A stretch of 45,661 nt of DNA, taken from contig NW_006766946.1 in NCBI RefSeq assembly GCF_000275845.1, positions 125,448 through 171,108 of the forward strand, in the 5' to 3' direction. The position numbers and the translations under genes are program-made. Numbering within the stretch: the first letter of the stretch is position 1; every line of letters begins with the position of its first letter. The notes beneath the pieces were generated by a model that worked only from the letters and a program-made list of their open reading frames with translations, was not told the origin of the DNA and did no database searches. This DNA comes from Dichomitus squalens LYAD-421 SS1. Taxonomy: Eukaryota; Basidiomycota; Agaricomycetes; Polyporales; Polyporaceae. Shown here in pieces: positions 1 to 11,749 of the stretch.

Positions 1-480
1 ATGACAGCGCATCACGGCCCTGTTGGTTGACCACACGCGTACCCAGGTAAATCCACAATGTTTTGAAGTATGGATATGCGTGCGGTACTTCCATGTCTGT
101 ATTTGAGTGCCCATTGGCCCCCAGGGGATCCTGTACCCTGATCTAAACAGGAGGTACCATAGTAAAGGTGCAGTCGCATATACATGATCATGCTCTCACT
201 ACGGGCACCGCCTCAAATCGTTCTTTGTCAAAGGGCTGTAGAACCTCTGAGCAAGTACAACTTTCCCATTGCCGACCCTTCAGCGTCCTTTGGCACGCGT
301 CGGCAAAGGGACAAGTTACGACTGTCCCGAAAACAAACCTCCGTTTCACGCGAAGGGATCCCGAGCGCTGCCCGTCGTGTCTGGGCCTGTGACCATGATG
401 TGGCCTGTTTAGGCAGGTCGGGTAGGGTAGACGCCGGAGAGAAAAAGTCGCGCGTTCACGGACTTATGCAAGGCGCTGTA
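1..480 (+). mobile_element. MITE copy 1 (Tc1/mariner-like ends), cut by window edge
   Basis: This stretch is nearly identical to the reverse complement of 36491-36965 and shares the element end at 36491. Base 1 matches base 36965, so about 107 bp of the element lies outside the window. The visible end reads GGCGCTGTA at 472-480, preceded by CTTATGCAA, as in copy 2. The inner part carries no credible protein. The two copies differ by a small indel near 310-325. The terminal sequence CAGCGCCTTGCATAAG next to TA resembles ends of Tc1/mariner-type non-autonomous elements. That family call is inference. Confidence 0.8.
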
Positions 481-1280
481 AGTCACCACAAGCATGATAA
501 CACTTCACCCATGTCGGCCATCTCAATAGATTTTCACTCCTGTCACCGTCAATTTACGTCTAGCACGGACGCATGGACGTCCCATTGAAATGCTCAACGC
601 CTAGGTTGCGTTCAATTCTGGCAGAGAGTACTTACTGAGCACTGAAGTTCTGAGTACTGGCAGCGATGTCTGGTGACACCCCGATCAGAACTGACTTCTT
701 ATACTACATAGTATAGTATAGTTTAATCACTCACGGCTCGTAACTGTCCCAATCTAACGATGAGGGGGCCGACTCCCAGACCCTTTCCATCAAGTATCCT
801 ACAGTCCGGAAAACTGACCGTCCACGACTTCGTGCTGACATGCGGACGGTGCTGGTACCAGATTAGACAAAGAACACAGCTACTTACGGTCGCATAGTAT
901 CCGCGCAACGTTGAATGTGCACTACAATGGCCCTATTATCTCTGCAGCACTCATAGACGTTCCGCCCTTCTTCTCCCTGCCAGCCCTTGCTCTCACCTTT
1001 ACTGAGACTCACGGAACTCCGGAGTTGACGTCGTGGCCTGGTGAAAACGAAAGATAAGGAGAATGTGTGGATTAGCCGAGAGGTGATAAGCTGTACCTAA
1101 CATCGATCGAGGCATGTGTGGGAACCTCTCGTACATATGTCCTCGGCTTGGAACGCGGCCAGAGGGCCAGACCGCTCTCGCTCTCGCTCTCATCCTCGGA
1201 CAGCGCCGCTATATCTACATATAACGGACTGCACGCCTCCCTTCTTGGACATCCACATCCATAGCTGATCTTTTTCCATC
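481..1280. other. intergenic, uricase upstream region
   Basis: No gene is supportable here. A short TA-rich tract lies at about 698-722. A TATA-like stretch (CTATATCTACATATAAC) lies at about 1209-1225, some 60-70 bp before the uricase ATG, and may be its core promoter. Confidence 0.4.
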
Positions 1281-2806
1281 ATGTCTCAACTCTCCTATCT
1301 CTCGCACGCTCGCTACGGCAAGGACAAGGTTCGCGTACTCCGCGTCGTGAGGGACGGGGCCTGGCACAACATTGTCGAGTACAACGTCAGCGTCCTCGTA
1401 GAGGGCGACATCGACATCAGGTGTGTTTTGTCTGACTGTGCCCTCGGATGCGCGACATCGTACCAACCTCCGCCAAACCCCGATGCAGCTATACGCAAGC
1501 TGATAACTCTGTCGTCGTCGCGACTGACTCGCGTGCGTACTATCGATATTCCAATCGATATCCCCGTCCAACGTTCTGACAACTGTCTGCCTTCAGTAAA
1601 GAACATTACTTATTGTATGGGCATCTCACCCGGTGGCATACCCCGCGCTCAGCTCATTTGACTTCCCTCGCGTGCCTCCGTGCGCACCAGACATCGCGAA
1701 GACGTCTCCATATGTCCTCGTCCCGGAGCGCTTCGCCCTCCACCTTGGAACACACATAGTCTCCAAGTATGCGCACTTGCACAAGGCGTTCATCACGGTG
1801 GAGCAACTGCGATGGCAGCGCGTCCCTATCGCCCAGGGGCCAGGCCAGACTCCCAAGGAGCATTCGCATGCGTTCTACCGGGATGGTGACGAGAAGCGTA
1901 CCGTGGAAGTCGAGGTATGTGTCATGATCCGCCGTATGACTATGCAGGAGGGGTGCTCACCATTCATTCACTCTGGGAATTTTCTGCGCGCGTACGTACA
2001 TATGCCCCTTGGTCGGACAGATTGACGCGTCTGCCGGCAAGGACAAGATTGTCGCTCGCGTGACTTCGGGACTGAAGGACCTGCTTGTTATCAAGACGAC
2101 GGGCTCTGCATTCGAGTCTTTCGTTCGCGACGAGTACACCACCCTCGGCGAGGTCAACGACCGTATCTTCTCGACCTCGATCGACCTCACCTATACTTTC
2201 GCGCCGTTCAGCATCCCAAAACCCGCCGACGGGGAGGGTAAGGTCTTCGATGCGCCAGTCTCCGGGGATGCTGCTAAGGGGACGTCGTGGGATGGGGATG
2301 CTCTTGCCGCTTCGACACGCAACATCACCCTCGAGGTGTTCGCATTGGATGAGAGTGCGAGTGTACAGGTCAGATGTTCGCTTAGATGCTTGATCTTGTA
2401 TTACATGAACTGACCGGATTCGACTGTTTAGGCGACGCTCTACAAGATGGGCCAACGCATCATCGCAGAGAACCCGCACATTACGAGCGTCACATACAAA
2501 TTGCCGAACAAGCACTACGTTCCGGTCGATCTGAAGTACATCGGTATCGACAACACGTCACCGTATGTGCTTCCTCAACCTCATCGTTTCCTGATAGGAT
2601 GTCGCCATACATCCTTGTGCTCACCCATGTGTTTGCTTGTACATCTGCAGGCCCAACGCAGAGGTCTTCCTTCCACTTTCGCACCCGAGGTACGTCTTAT
2701 CCCGGTATCCGGCTCTGCTATCGTGTCAGCGCACTGTATGGGCTCAGTCTAATGAACGATTGCAATGCACAGTGGCCTCATCACTGCGACCGTCTCCCGC
2801 AAATAG
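1281..2806 (+). CDS. URO1: uricase (urate oxidase)
   Basis: Uricase oxidises urate to 5-hydroxyisourate in purine breakdown. Eight exons give 325 aa: 1281-1420, 1489-1532, 1597-1614, 1691-1914, 2021-2368, 2432-2562, 2651-2689, 2773-2806; the 18-nt third exon is short. The N-terminal half has YGKDKVRVLRV (catalytic Lys region), then VVVATDS with the conserved Thr. Next come AKTSPYVLVPERFALHLGT and a second T-fold unit. NKHY carries the active-site His and NTSP follows. Length fits the family (about 300 aa). The start is the first ATG in frame, matching the usual N-terminus. The protein ends in SRK, so no canonical SKL-type peroxisomal signal is visible. Family identity is certain from the motifs; the last exon is less sure. 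Confidence 0.95.
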
Positions 2807-3471
2807 ACTCTGCATACGATTGAGCACACCGATGCTCCGTGACCGAGGATTTCAGCATCAGAGCCGAGGATCGAAGATCAAGGGGTACATGGTTTGTGAT
2901 ATACCGTCTTATACGTGTACGCTCAGTCAGGCCGTGAGCTTCAAGAGTGCTGTTGCAGGAATGTCCGATGCATGTACAACTATTCCCACGCAAACTATCA
3001 TGTTGTATCCTATCCCGATGACCCCGTTGTGTGAAACGCAAGCTCACTTCGCCGACTATTAGTTGCATTTCTGTGTATCGGACCAGCTCGCTGTCAAAGT
3101 GATGATTGCTTCACAAGTCCACCGTTCGTGCACCACACCTCCACTGAGGAGCGACATGAGGGATGCTGTGTATGCACAGAACTCTCTTGACAGCGCCTCT
3201 GGCGACAAGCAGATAGAGTCATGCTGCACCCTTAGTATCCCCGGGGGCTTTTGGCCCGTACTCGTCGAGGATGTACCCGCGCGGTTACGGGTCTCGAGTC
3301 AGGTCGGGATGCGCACGGGTAGAGCCGCCTCTATCCTTACTACCTAACGGCTCATGAGTCGAAGCGGCCAAGATGACGGTTAATGGCAACATTCACAGAA
3401 CGACAACGATCCTCATTTTTGAGTCTCGCTTTCTGTTTCACCTGCAAGCCGCCGATCGCACCTCCCTCGAC
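2807..3471. other. intergenic
   Basis: I see no gene, RNA or repeat here. Open frames on both strands are short, lack family motifs and show no consistent splicing pattern. Confidence 0.4.
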
Positions 3472-3789
3472 ATGGACTCCTCCGACTCGCACGAGGGTCC
3501 TCCCGAGACGTCTTCGCGCACGAACATCAGCTCCATCGTGTTCGACCGTGTAGTAGGGTCGCTCTCCGCCGACATCGCGCCAGAAGACTTGCTAGGTACG
3601 GCCGATGAGGACACGGAAGACTACGCGCAGACATCCGACTTTGTGGGCACTCAGACGGAATATCTCGAGGAGCCTATGGAGAAGGGGAAGTCGGAAAACG
3701 AGTTGCAAGAGGTAAACGCGCTGGACTGTGGAACGAGGGCGTCGTCCAGCACGCTGAGGGGTCTGGATTCTGTGGAAGAGGTAGTCTAG
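3472..3789 (+). CDS. hypothetical small acidic protein (uncertain)
   Basis: A 105-aa frame starts at the ATG at 3472; the open frame extends upstream to another ATG at 3373 with unlike composition. It is rich in Asp, Glu, Ser and Thr (MDSSDSHEG start, VEEVV end) and has no recognisable domain, signal peptide or membrane segment. It converges on the Rua1-like gene, which ends at 4038 on the other strand. It could be one exon of a larger gene, a small orphan protein, or a chance frame. No function is proposed. Confidence 0.3.
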   Translation: MDSSDSHEGPPETSSRTNISSIVFDRVVGSLSADIAPEDLLGTADEDTEDYAQTSDFVGTQTEYLEEPMEKGKSENELQEVNALDCGTRASSSTLRGLDSVEEVV

Positions 3790-4037
3790 AGCAGATATAT
3801 CCAGTATATCCAAAGTGCTGGACCCACCACTTCCGTTATTTCTGTAGAATGGTTGAGAATGCCCAAAAGAACGATAGATGCTTTGGCAGGTGCAAATCGA
3901 GTGTTCAATACATCACAGCATGATTACAACAGGTGCTCAGCTACACATTTAGTGGTACATATAATTCCAGCCTTTCCCAGCTCCGGCAAGACATCCTTGC
4001 GCACAGTCCGAGAGCTCAGTCCATTTCTGCCATACCA

Positions 4038-6146
4038 TCACTGCTCGTCGTCCTCGCTTTCCCCATCCGCGCTCCCTGCCCGTACCCCCGGACCGTCGGC
4101 AGCCTGGACAACAGCGCTCCACACCGCATCCTCGACGAACACGTCCGCCTCGCCCTCGAGCGTGTCGCCCTGGTGGCACCCCGCGGCGTGCTTCCACCAG
4201 AAGATCTCGCGGACCTTGGCCTCGACGTCCTTAATGCCCTCGACGGGGACCCATTTGGTGCACCGGTGGCACTTGCCCTCCATGATCCGCGTCTTCTCGT
4301 GCTTGGACGCGTTCGGGCGGGACACGGTGCGGAATGCGGTGGGCGGGGAGAACGGCCGACCGGTGGGCGCGGAGATGCCATGGTAGTACTGCATGTGGTA
4401 GCTGTGCGGGCGCGTGCGCGCGGGTTGAGTGAAGGAGGATCAGATGGATGGGGGAGGGGAGAGAGGGAGAGACAGTGGAGGCTTACTTGAAGGCAGAGAA
4501 CTTCATCGACAGCCAGAGCTTCTTACCTTCGCCGCCGCGTGCGACGGGTTCGTGGCAGATGGGACAGAGGCCGACCTACGGGGTCGTATGATCGACGTTG
4601 ACCGTCAGGTCTAGTATGCCGACGCGAACTCACCTTGGATGTGCCCCTGCCCTTGACGAACCGCGGAGTGTACAAGTCGAAGACATCCCTTGGTTCGTTC
4701 GGGGTCCCGTCGGGCACTGTTGCTATACGTATTCTATGGGCACTAAGGTCGGGTCAAGAGGGAAAAGTGGATGGTGTCAATTTGCACGCATAGTTGGGAG
4801 AGAAAAGCATACGCTGCAAGTTCGTGATCGACGACGGAGCTGACGGGGAAGCGCCTATAGAATAAGGCGAAATTGTCATGGATGGGGATTCGCAGAGGGA
4901 ATGTCCTGTTCGGATAGGTCCGGATGGCGTTTGCATCCTCGGCCCCCTCGGCACCGTCGTCCTCGCCTCCGGAGACGGCTCCTGCTTGTTCTTGAGATCG
5001 AGATGTTGAGGCAGAGGCAGAGGCTGGCGCAGAGACAGAGATTGAGGTTCTTTGCCGCTTCCCGCGATTGGAAGAATATATCGACTTCGCCTTGGAAGAT
5101 CGTGCGCGCTTTCGGCTCTTCGGTCCTGACGGTTCATAATTTTCGTCGTCAGAGTCAGTATCGGAGGGGCCTGTAGGTGAAAGGGCAGATTTTTTAGCCG
5201 AGGAAGAGGCTCCAAGTCGCGATCTTCCGCCATGTTGACCGAGTTGGTTGAGAATCTCAGACGCCAAAGATCGCTGGGGAGCCGAGGGGCCTTTTCCTCG
5301 AGCGGCTCGTCTGTAGCGGCGCGATGAAGGACCAGAGGTACCGAAACCATTGAGAGCAATAGACGGCTTGAACGGAGAGCCAAGGGGAGAGAAAGATGCA
5401 TGAGCACCTTCGTCAGTGTGAGCAGGCGAAGAGAAGCACGACGTCCGTCCGCGTGAGGTCTGAGAGGACGGATGAGGCTCGTGAGAGAAGAGAGCAGAAG
5501 GAGACGAGCCAACGTCGGTTAAGCTGGAAAGAGAAGATGGGGTAGACGGGCCGTGGACTGGGCTTTCGGGAACCGAGTAGGATTTCTCATACTCTAGAAG
5601 AGACTTGATTTTGCCCTTCCCAGAGCCGCCATTCATCTCGTCACCTTCGTCTTCTTCTCCAAGCTCCATAGACGAGTCGGCGAGAGCAGTAGAGTTCCGA
5701 GAGATGGGTGATATCGAGTTCTCGTCATCTTGCCAATAACCAGTAGGGGATGAATTGAAGAGTTGCTGAAAGGGGGTGCCGGGAGAGCTGCGGGCAATCG
5801 ACTTGGGCTCCACGCCCGCGAGGTAGGCTTCAATAAACAGCGGGGAGCGAGAAGACCGATAGCCAGGTAGCAGAGGAGGCGAATCGATTTTTGCTCCTAC
5901 AGGACGGTCGTTGGCAGGGCTGCAGGTGTACAAGAGTCCATCGAAGGAGCCGGAGGATCGAGACGTGGTCTCCTGTGAGTTACGAGAGCACAAGCTTGGC
6001 GAAAACAGGAAAACGTCGCCTTGACGTGTCGCAGAGGGTCGATAGAAGCCTGCCTGAGTGCGGCTATCGCTTGATTGTCCAGTGGGGACGCGGGAGTCTT
6101 GATGGAAGACGCGAGAGTGAGCAAAGTTATACTGGATGGGTATCAT
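4038..6146 (-). CDS. Rua1-type transcriptional regulator with C-terminal zinc-binding domain
   Basis: Four exons (6146-4813, 4733-4634, 4575-4487, 4401-4038) give 628 aa. The first 400 residues are low-complexity and Ser/Pro-rich, with acidic patches and a basic nuclear-localisation-like stretch (KSRKRARSSKAK, then NRGKRQR). The C-terminal 200 residues match the Rua1 C-terminal domain: YTPRFVKGRGTSK, GLCPICHEPVA, then HMQYYHGIS, GKCHRCTKWVPV and WWKHAAGCH, giving Cys/His pairs for two zinc sites. The founding member, Ustilago Rua1, activates glycolipid-cluster genes. The target here is unknown. I chose the ATG at 6146 because the frame continuing up to 6530 would overlap the p24 gene and lacks conserved sequence. 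It is transcribed away from p24. Confidence 0.85.
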
Positions 6147-6441
6147 GGTATATGCTGGAGATCTCGGTCGTTGACAGATAGAAGACAGCAGTACGAAGGT
6201 CTTGAGGACGACCACGGCCGATGGTGGTGGATGAAGGGCTGCAACGACGGCCGTGGAGGTTTGTGTCTTTTTCAATCCCCGCCATAAGCGCCCCTTCGAG
6301 CGCGTTGTTTGCGTGTTGTTTGGCCGCCTGCCACCGCCACTGTCCAGTGAATGGCTTACATAATACGGACTCGCTGCCAGCTGCCGACGGCTACCGTACG
6401 CTCTCGCCACCGTATACCGCACGCTCAGCTCATCGCTGGCC
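6147..6441. promoter_or_regulatory. shared divergent promoter region
   Basis: This 295-bp gap separates two divergently transcribed genes, the Rua1-like regulator (-) and the p24 gene (+), so it must hold both promoters. No specific motif is assigned. Confidence 0.5.
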
Positions 6442-7377
6442 ATGGCTGTCGCGTTCGCCCTCTTTCTCTCCCTTCTATGCTCTCTGCAACTTGCATACAG
6501 AACATATGCAGCTGCGCTGACAACCGCCATCGGGGCGAACGAACGTCTATGCTTCTATGCCGATGTGGACAAGGCCGGAGAGAAGATCGGGGCAAGTGCA
6601 CTCTGTCTGTCCCAGTTCTGCTTGTTGGAGCTTACCGACCATCCCACATGTGCAGTTTTATTTTGCAGTACGTTTGCAGCACGCGCTTGTAGGCCGGCCA
6701 GTAACAGCACATAACGCATAGGTGCAATCCGGAGGGTCGTTCGACATCGATTTCGAAGTGAAGGATCCTAATGACAAATCCCTCCTCGACGGCCAGCGTG
6801 AACGCCAGGGCGACTACGTCCTCACCGCCAACACCGTCGGAGAGTACTCGTTCTGCTTTGAGAACGATATGTCTACCCTCACCGAGAAGCTCATCGACTT
6901 TGACATCATGGTCGAGAGCGAGCCCCGCCGCGAGCCCCCAGCGAAGCCCGGTCAGCTCGCGGACCAGACGAGCGCGCTGGAGGAGAGCATGTACAGGTTA
7001 AACACGATGCTGCTGAGCATCAAGAGGACGCAAAAATAGTGAGTCGCGAGTTTGGGTTGCGTTAACGTCTGATCTGGGTGCTTATGGTGTCGCTGTGAAG
7101 CTTCCATACTCGCGAGAACCGAGGGTTCGACACGGTCAAGTCTACACAGAAGTATGTCCCCCTGATTTCTGTTGAAACGCCTTGTCTGAGCATGCTATCA
7201 GTCGCATGTTCTGGAACGCCGTATTCGAGAGTCTGGCTGTGATTGGGATGGCAGTGTGGGTCTCACAGTACTCCGCCGTCGTCGTGAACAGTTCTGACGC
7301 GCTCGCGTGCTTGCAGTTTCCAGGTTTACGTGCTGCAGACGTTCTTCACGAAGACTGGGAGACGATACAAGGTGTAA
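6442..7377 (+). CDS. p24 family (emp24/gp25L) cargo receptor
   Basis: Six exons (6442-6591, 6656-6667, 6722-7038, 7101-7151, 7202-7255, 7317-7377) give 214 aa, the usual p24 size. The protein has a signal peptide (MAVAFALFLSLLCSLQLAY), a GOLD domain with two Cys (ERLCFYADV and GEYSFCFEND), and the typical IGFYFAVQSGGSFD stretch. A coiled coil follows, then one C-terminal membrane helix (SLAVIGMAVFQVYVLQTFF) and a short cytosolic tail TKTGRRYKV. p24 proteins cycle in COPI/COPII vesicles between ER and Golgi. The tail lacks a KKXX motif, which fits an Erp-type rather than a retrieval subunit; the exact subfamily is not settled. The second exon is only 12 nt and the first intron uses a GC donor. 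Confidence 0.93.
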
Positions 7378-7868
7378 CTTATTATGACGCTTCACGTACA
7401 CATACTCTATCATATACATATTGGAACCTATCATGAGCGGATGCCGTGTGCGCCTGCTGCGAACGGAGCTTGGACGAGAAAGGGTCACGTGCTGGTGCGC
7501 GTCGCGCGATGGGCGTCTGTGGGACTCGGGGCGCCGTGGAGGGCGACGTCGACGACCTGAACGGCAGTGTGCTCTGATTCATGTCCACGTCCTGCAACGT
7601 CTGGCTGCCGCGACTGCTGCTTGTTGTGATGTGCGTGGTGCTTGGTTTTGCCCACTTGCTTGCCATGGACTGCGCCCAGCGAAAGGAACGTCGGTGCCGC
7701 TGGAGAGGGGGCCTGAGCTTGGCCGACGCTCGTGTCAGTCGCGTAGGCGGCTCGGATCATGCATGATCCTCCCCTCCCGCCCGTCTTAATACCATATGCA
7801 TGTTCCTCCTCTTGACTCCCAACTAGTCCACTGACTTCACTCCGAACGACCACCGCCTACTCTACGCC
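7378..7868. other. intergenic
   Basis: This lies between the p24 stop and the LKR/SDH start. Both strands have open frames but none with family motifs, and I see no RNA or repeat. It presumably holds the LKR/SDH promoter. Confidence 0.4.
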
Positions 7869-10800
7869 ATGACCGGCCTCCGACGTTCCCCACACACACT
7901 CCGCCTCCGCCGCGCGTACGGTACTATGGCCGCCGCATCCGCAAAGAGAGTCATGATAGGCATCCGCAGAGAAGACCCCGCGAGAATATGGGAGAGGAGA
8001 TGTCCCCTCACCCCCGATGTCGTCCATGAGCTTGTACACAAGGACGGCGTCGAAGTCCTCGTGCAACCCTGCGAGAGACGGGTGTTCACCGCCAATGACT
8101 TCATAAGGGTGCGTCTCGGCTCAACGTTCTGCCCAAATCTAATCCCTAACTTCCGCTTCCGCTTCTATGTTCTTGCGTATGCACCGGGAATGTCGTGTAT
8201 AGGCTGGCGCGAAGCTGCATCCCACCCTCCAGCCCGCGCATGTCGTCGTGGGCATCAAGGAGACACCCTTGCCTGAGGTTTTGACAGACCCTCTGTCCGC
8301 GCCTGGTTCACCCCACAATGATACATCCGGTCTTGTGCCCCGCACCCATGTCATGTTCTCGCATACGGTCAAAGGACAACTATATAACATGGAGCTGCTC
8401 GGCAAGTACCTCGCATCCGAGAACCCGCACGCGGTCCAGGGAGGCGCATTGCTTCCCAGGCTTATCGACTATGAGCTACTGACAGGAGAGGACGGGAAGC
8501 GGACTGTTGGTTTCGGGTGGTTTGCCGGCGGTGAGTGAACTCTTCGCTGCTCAGCGTGTGCGAATTGCGACCGCGCACAGTGTTTGGACTCTCCCATCCC
8601 ATCCAGCCTTCTTGGAGGTGGCGGAACATTCGGTAGCTCCTAGAGCCCTCAGCTCACTGATCAGTGAAGCATTTCTGTTGTCCTTCGCCTATATGAGTGC
8701 GGTTTGCTGATCCGACCCTCTGCAGTTGCCGGCGCACTCGAATCGCTAGTCGCCATGGCTCACGCCCATCTCGAGCTTGGGGTAGCGAGCCCGTTCCTGG
8801 TGAGTGTGTTGTCGCATCAATTCGGCGCGGAGCTTGACAATAGAGTTGCCGCCGTGGTGTCAGTGGACCCCGAGGCCACACACCCACCCATCATTAGCGT
8901 CTATCCGTAAGACACTCCGGGACGTGGTCGGAGCGCAGATCGCAAGTGACGGGACGCCCAAGAGCTTGGGGCCTTTGGTGATTGGGGTCACTGGGTAAGC
9001 TTCGAGCAGGTCGCTTCATAGCTACTCTCCAGGACGGTGACTCACGGGAGTGCAGAACTGGGAACGTAGCGCAGGGCTGTCTTGACTTACTGCAGGACCT
9101 TCCCATTCAGCATATTGGCGTAGACCAATTACGCAGCATCGTGACAGATCCCAGTAAGGAATGCTTGTCTCTTGCTGGCCCACCATTCCTGACTTCTGTT
9201 CGCATATCCTGCAGACACGGACCTGCGCAAGGTGAGCTTGGCCATCTCGTCAATTTGACCCCCGCTGACAGAGCGCTTGGGCAGATCTACGTAGTCCACG
9301 CGCTTCCCAAGGACTACTTCGGGCGGAAGGACGGTCGCGCGTTCGACCGCTCGGACTACTACGCCCACCCAGACCAATACGTATCCGAGTTCCACACGAA
9401 GATCGCTCCGTACCTTTCCCTCCTCCTGCATGGCGCAGGGTGGGCCCCGACGTACCCCCGCTTGATGACGAACGAGCAGCTGACGACGACGCTCGAGATC
9501 GCGCAGACGTTGGGTAAGGGCCGGTTCGCGTGCGTAGGGGACATTAGCTGCGATGTCAACGTAAGTCTTGCCCCTCCGTTTCGTATCACGTCCTTCTCGC
9601 TCACAGTAAGGGCTCGGTAGGGCGGCTTGGAGTTCCTGTCGCAATATACGACGCTTTGTTCGCCGACCGTCGTGGCGCGACCCCCGACCCTCCCCGCGCA
9701 TCTGCCGTCGGTCACGATGATGGCCGTCGATATCCTTCCCACCGCGCTACCGCTCGAAGCGTCCCAGCATTTCTCGGGGAAGTTCCTGCCGTACCTGCGG
9801 TCCATTATCTCAAGCTATACGAGCAAAGAGGCCGCGAGCGAGGAAGAGAGGCTCACGAGGGAGGCCCTGGAGAGGGCGACGGTCGCGAGTGGAGGCGAAT
9901 TGAGAACGGGCTGGGAGTGGCTGAGAACGCCTCTGGGGGCGTGGAAGGAGAGCGTCGTCTCGGCCCAATCGGGCGAGGTCTCTGGGAAGGGGAAGGAGAG
10001 GGAAGCGGCCTCGGGGTCGCAGCCGAAGAAGACGGTGTTGATGCTTGGGAGCGGGATGGTCGCCCCGCCGGCCGTGCAGGAGCTTTGCGGCCGGTCGGAC
10101 GTGCAGGTGATCGTCGGTGAGCAGTTGTAGACTTTTTTGGCGGGTTGCGCGCGAGCTAACCTTATGGTGCGTATAGCGAGCAATGTTCTGGCGGATGCCG
10201 AGCGGCTGACTCTGCCGTACGCGAACGCGACACCCGTGCTCGTGGACATGGCGAACCCGGAGGCGGTGGAGAGATTGGTCGCGGCGGCAGACGTCGTCAT
10301 AAGGTATGTCCCTTTCGTACGCAGCGCTCAGAACGGGATGTTCAAAGTGAATGTAAACCAGCCTGTTGCCGGTACCGTTCCACCCTTCTGTCGCCGAGCT
10401 GTGTATACGTCATCGGAAGCACCTCGTTACGGCATCATACATCTCTCCTGCTATGCGTGCGCTACATGACCGGTATGTCGTCCCCTGTTGCTGAGCACGT
10501 GCTGTGTCTTGATCGCGACCAAATAGTGCCGTCTCTGCAGACGTTGTTCTGATGAACGAGATTGGACTGGATCCTGGCATTGACCATTGTTCCGCGATGT
10601 CTTTGATTGATTCGTTGCGAGAACAAGGCAAGGAGATCGTGTCTTTCACGTCGTTCTGTGGCGGCTTGCCTGCACCCGAGGATGCGGACGTTCCGCTTGG
10701 GTACAAGTTCAGCTGGAGCCCGAAGGGCGTTCTGACTGCTGCGTCGAACTCGGCGTTGTTTAAGCTCCACGGCGAGGTACGTCTAGTCAATCTCTGGAAG

Positions 10801-11749
10801 CCTTGCATCAAGCTGAATTGAAGAGTAACAGCGCTGCGAGATCGACGGCGAGGACTTGCTACGAACGTACTTCCCGGACGTTCCACTCTCCAATGTCCTT
10901 AAGTTCGAAGGCCTCGCAAATAGGAATAGCTTGCCCTACGCAGGTGTGTATGGCCTGGAACCCCTGGTTGGTATCCGAACAATATTCCGCGGGACATTGC
11001 GCTACCCGGGTTTCGCGGACCTCATGTATGCCTTCAAGGCTATTGGCTTGCTAGACGTTTCGGCCACCGTCAATCCCCAGGACTGGCAGTCGCTCGTCAG
11101 GGCGACGCTAGAGCAGAAACTGGGCATCCCCATCTTGGACGAGACTCGCTCGCTAAGGTCGGCGTTGCAAGACGTCATCCCTCCTAAACAGCAGGACTCT
11201 GTCTTGGACGCACTACATTGGCTGTCGATCATTCCTGAGTCCACATCGGAGCATGTACCCAGCAAGAACTTCGACCTCTCCCTACCGCCATTACCTAGCA
11301 AACCCACGGCGCCGATCGACCTCTTTGCCACTCTGCTCGCGCACAAACTGCGGTACGCGCCGAACGAGCGCGACCTCGTGGTCCTCTCGCACGAGATCGT
11401 AGCGCGACCAAAGGGCTCTCGGGTTTCTCTCACCGCGCCGTCAGCGGACGAGGAGGTCCACATGTCCTCGCTTGTCACGTACGGCACCAGGGATGCCTCG
11501 GCGATGTCGCGCACGGTGGGCTTGCCTGTCGCGTTCGCGGCGCTCCAGATTCTTGATGGAGGCGTGAGCGCGAGGGGCGTGCAAGGCCCGACGAGCAAGG
11601 AGGTGTATGGGAACGTGCTGAGGAGGCTGGAGGAGGTCGGGCTGGGGATGAGGGAGACTGTGAGGAAAGTGACGGCGCGGACCGCGTTGGGGCTGAGCGT
11701 GGAGGAGAGTTTGTGGGCGAGGTGGAGGGCGATGCAGGAGACGGTGTGA
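7869..11749 (+). CDS. AASS: bifunctional lysine-ketoglutarate reductase / saccharopine dehydrogenase
   Basis: Twelve exons (7869-8108, 8203-8530, 8726-8799, 8864-8994, 9056-9153, 9216-9232, 9285-9560, 9621-10116, 10177-10303, 10362-10472, 10527-10776, 10832-11749) give 1021 aa. The order is an Arg-rich N-terminus like a mitochondrial presequence (MTGLRRSPHTLRLRRAYGT), then the AlaDH/PNT-type reductase half (RREDPARIWERRCPLTPD, GVTGTGNVAQG, VGDISCDVNGGLEF). The saccharopine dehydrogenase half follows, with a Rossmann motif (VLMLGSGMVAPPA), SLLPVPFHP and MNEIGLDPGIDH, then its C-terminal domain (FCGGLPAPE, GYKFSWSPKG). This is the layout of animal and plant AASS, which degrades lysine via saccharopine in mitochondria. 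Fungal lysine biosynthesis uses separate Lys1/Lys9 enzymes, so a catabolic role is inferred. Motifs look intact. Confidence 0.95.

Noticed and set aside
168..392. 74-codon frame repeated at 36490-36798
   Set aside because: It lies inside the MITE and is duplicated only because the element is. It has no transposase motif, and the frame is broken by an indel between copies.
4743..6530. A single 595-codon minus-strand frame starting at 6530
   Set aside because: Its first 128 codons overlap the p24 promoter and first exon and look unlike protein. The ATG at 6146 is a better start, and the frame must be spliced at 4813 to reach the conserved zinc-binding domain.
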